A DNA stretch of 64,000 nucleotides. It comes from Duganella sp. sic0402 (GTDB lineage: Bacteria > Pseudomonadota > Gammaproteobacteria > Burkholderiales > Burkholderiaceae_D). Below are positions 63,001 through 64,000 of this stretch, piece after piece. The notes beneath the pieces were generated by a model that had not been told where the DNA came from, did no database searches, and saw only the letters and a list, made by a program, of their open reading frames with translations. The position numbers and the translations under genes were made by a program. Numbering within the stretch: position 1 is the first letter of the stretch; every line of letters begins with the position of its first letter. The stretch covers positions 203,296-267,295 of the forward strand of contig NZ_JAHUWK010000009.1 in the NCBI RefSeq assembly GCF_019219065.1, read 5' to 3'.

Positions 63001-63870
63001 ATGGCAACCAAAAAACTCAAAGGCCTGGGTCGCGGCCTGGACGCGCTGCTGGGCGGCGACGGCGACTTGAACACGGCGGATGCGAACACGCCATCCGAAC
63101 TGAAGGTCACGCAGATGCAGGCGGGTAAATACCAGCCGCGTACCCGCATGGATGAGGGCGGCTTGCAGGAGCTGGCCGCCTCGATCAAAACCCAGGGCAT
63201 CATGCAGCCTATCCTGGTGCGTCCGGTCGGCAAGGACAAATACGAGATCATCGCCGGCGAGCGCCGCTTCCGCGCCGCGCAACTGGCTGGATTAGAGGTG
63301 CTGCCGGTACTGGTGCGGGATGTTGACGACCAGGCCGCCGCCGCGATGGCGCTGATCGAGAACATGCAGCGCGAGGACCTGAATCCGCTGGAAGAAGCGC
63401 AGGGCATTCATCGTCTGATCACCGACTTCGCGTTTACGCACGAACAGGCGGCCAATGCGGTTGGTCGTTCGCGCAGCGCCGTGTCCAACCTGCTGCGCCT
63501 CATGAATCTGGCAAGCGCGGTGCAAACCATGCTGATGGCCGGCGATATCGACATGGGCCACGCCCGCGCGCTGCTGGCGGTCGATGCCGCGACCCAGATC
63601 AACCTGGCCAATATGGTCATTGCCAAAAGATTATCGGTGCGCGAAACCGAGAAGCTGGTGACCAAAACGCTGGAAGAATTGAAGGCGTCGCCGAAAGAAG
63701 CGCGCGTCAAGGAAAAGTCCGGCGATATCACCCGCCTGGAAGAAGAGCTGTCGGACAAGCTGGCCACACCGGTTGTGTTCAAGATGGGCACCAAAGGCCG
63801 TGGCCAGATGATCATCGACTTCGCCGACCTCGACATCCTCGACGGTGTCCTGGCCCGCCTGCGCGCCTAA
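63001..63870 (+). CDS. parB: Chromosome-partitioning CTPase/DNA-binding protein ParB (Spo0J)
   Basis: The 289-residue protein starts with a ParA-stimulating basic N-terminus (KKLKGLGRGLDALLGGDGD). The CTP-binding motifs GERRFRAAQLAG and ENMQREDLNPLEEAQG are present, as is a helix-turn-helix with FTHEQAANAVGRSRSAVSNL. The C-terminal dimerisation domain ends FADLDILDGVLARLRA. Cognate parS sites are present 3.5 kb upstream. Confidence 0.97.
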   Translation: MATKKLKGLGRGLDALLGGDGDLNTADANTPSELKVTQMQAGKYQPRTRMDEGGLQELAASIKTQGIMQPILVRPVGKDKYEIIAGERRFRAAQLAGLEVLPVLVRDVDDQAAAAMALIENMQREDLNPLEEAQGIHRLITDFAFTHEQAANAVGRSRSAVSNLLRLMNLASAVQTMLMAGDIDMGHARALLAVDAATQINLANMVIAKRLSVRETEKLVTKTLEELKASPKEARVKEKSGDITRLEEELSDKLATPVVFKMGTKGRGQMIIDFADLDILDGVLARLRA

Positions 63871-63880
63871 CCGTCCGGGG

Positions 63881-64000
63881 TCAGATACCGTCTTGAATAG
63901 CAAGCCCTTTTGAAAGGTAATTGGCGTCAAAGGGCTTGCCGGTACGAATGACACCATAGATGAGATGCACGAGCTTATGCATCACGGCGCCGATTACGGC
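63881..64000 (-). mobile_element. IS110-family transposase, C-terminal end (continues beyond window)
   Basis: On the minus strand the last 120 bases encode 39 residues, AVIGAVMHKLVHLIYGVIRT then GKPFDANYLSKGLAIQDGI and a stop at 63881-63883. The pattern MxKLxHLIYGVxxxGKPFD is the typical end of IS110/IS116/IS902-family transposases. The stop is only 11 bp from the parB stop, so the element lies directly behind parB. Whether the transposase is complete cannot be seen. Confidence 0.85.

Overview
The window looks like a chromosomal segment of a betaproteobacterium, most likely Oxalobacteraceae (Massilia/Duganella-like). This rests on the high-GC coding style, the hemN-ccoISNOQPGH-fnr order, a type B PutA with a divergent Lrp-type regulator, and the many large hybrid sensory proteins; I could not run a search to fix the genus. 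It is probably origin-proximal: it carries mnmG (gidA)-rsmG (gidB)-parA-parB, two clear parS sites just upstream of mnmG, and glmS and glmU, which lie near the origin in several proteobacteria. dnaA itself is not in the window.

Layout. 1-11 kb: the end of a chemotaxis receptor, then hemN, a TauE/SafE-like membrane protein, the copper ATPase ccoI, ccoS, the cbb3 oxidase genes ccoNOQP, the assembly genes ccoG and ccoH, and a convergent fnr. FNR-type boxes precede ccoN, so the block encodes a microaerobic terminal oxidase, its assembly, anaerobic haem synthesis and its likely regulator. 11-24 kb: an exported alpha/beta hydrolase, a large hybrid histidine kinase, a Fur-box-preceded siderophore receptor with a PiuC-type dioxygenase, a CheB/CheR-PAS fusion and an MFS transporter. 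23.6-27 kb: a ParD-like protein overlapping a type I methionine aminopeptidase, an SDR, and an AT-rich orphan gene that looks acquired. 27-34 kb: glmS, an Lrp/AsnC regulator, a TonB receptor plus FecI-type sigma factor with a perfect Fur-box palindrome, and glmU. 34-40 kb: housekeeping genes (rsmD, coaD, ferredoxin), a LysR regulator and a chemotaxis receptor. 40-45 kb: Lrp-type regulator, putA, MTA/SAH nucleosidase. 45-51 kb: a PAS-GGDEF diguanylate cyclase, then a nitronate monooxygenase/GMC oxidoreductase pair. 51-58.5 kb: a complete branched-chain-type ABC transporter (livGF, binding protein, livHM) apparently co-transcribed with a 3-hydroxybutyrate oligomer hydrolase, then a convergent iron-dependent alcohol dehydrogenase. 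58.6-64 kb: TauE-type exporter, parS sites, mnmG, rsmG, parA, parB, and the 3' end of an IS110-type transposase running off the window.

The most unusual material is intergenic. Four non-coding stretches (about 29.50-29.64, 32.46-32.73, 45.52-45.73 and 47.72-47.93 kb) are packed with DnaA-box-like 9-mers (TTATCCACA and relatives). In the second they recur every 11-12 bp, the 9+2 bp spacing of DnaA oligomerisation arrays. The third and fourth are diverged copies of one element of about 205 bp at a constant 2.2 kb offset, bracketing the diguanylate cyclase gene; the first two bracket the sigma factor/receptor pair. Other candidates are paired palindromes upstream of parA, a parS-like site inside livM, a terminator-like hairpin in the putA leader, and the ParD-like/aminopeptidase pair.
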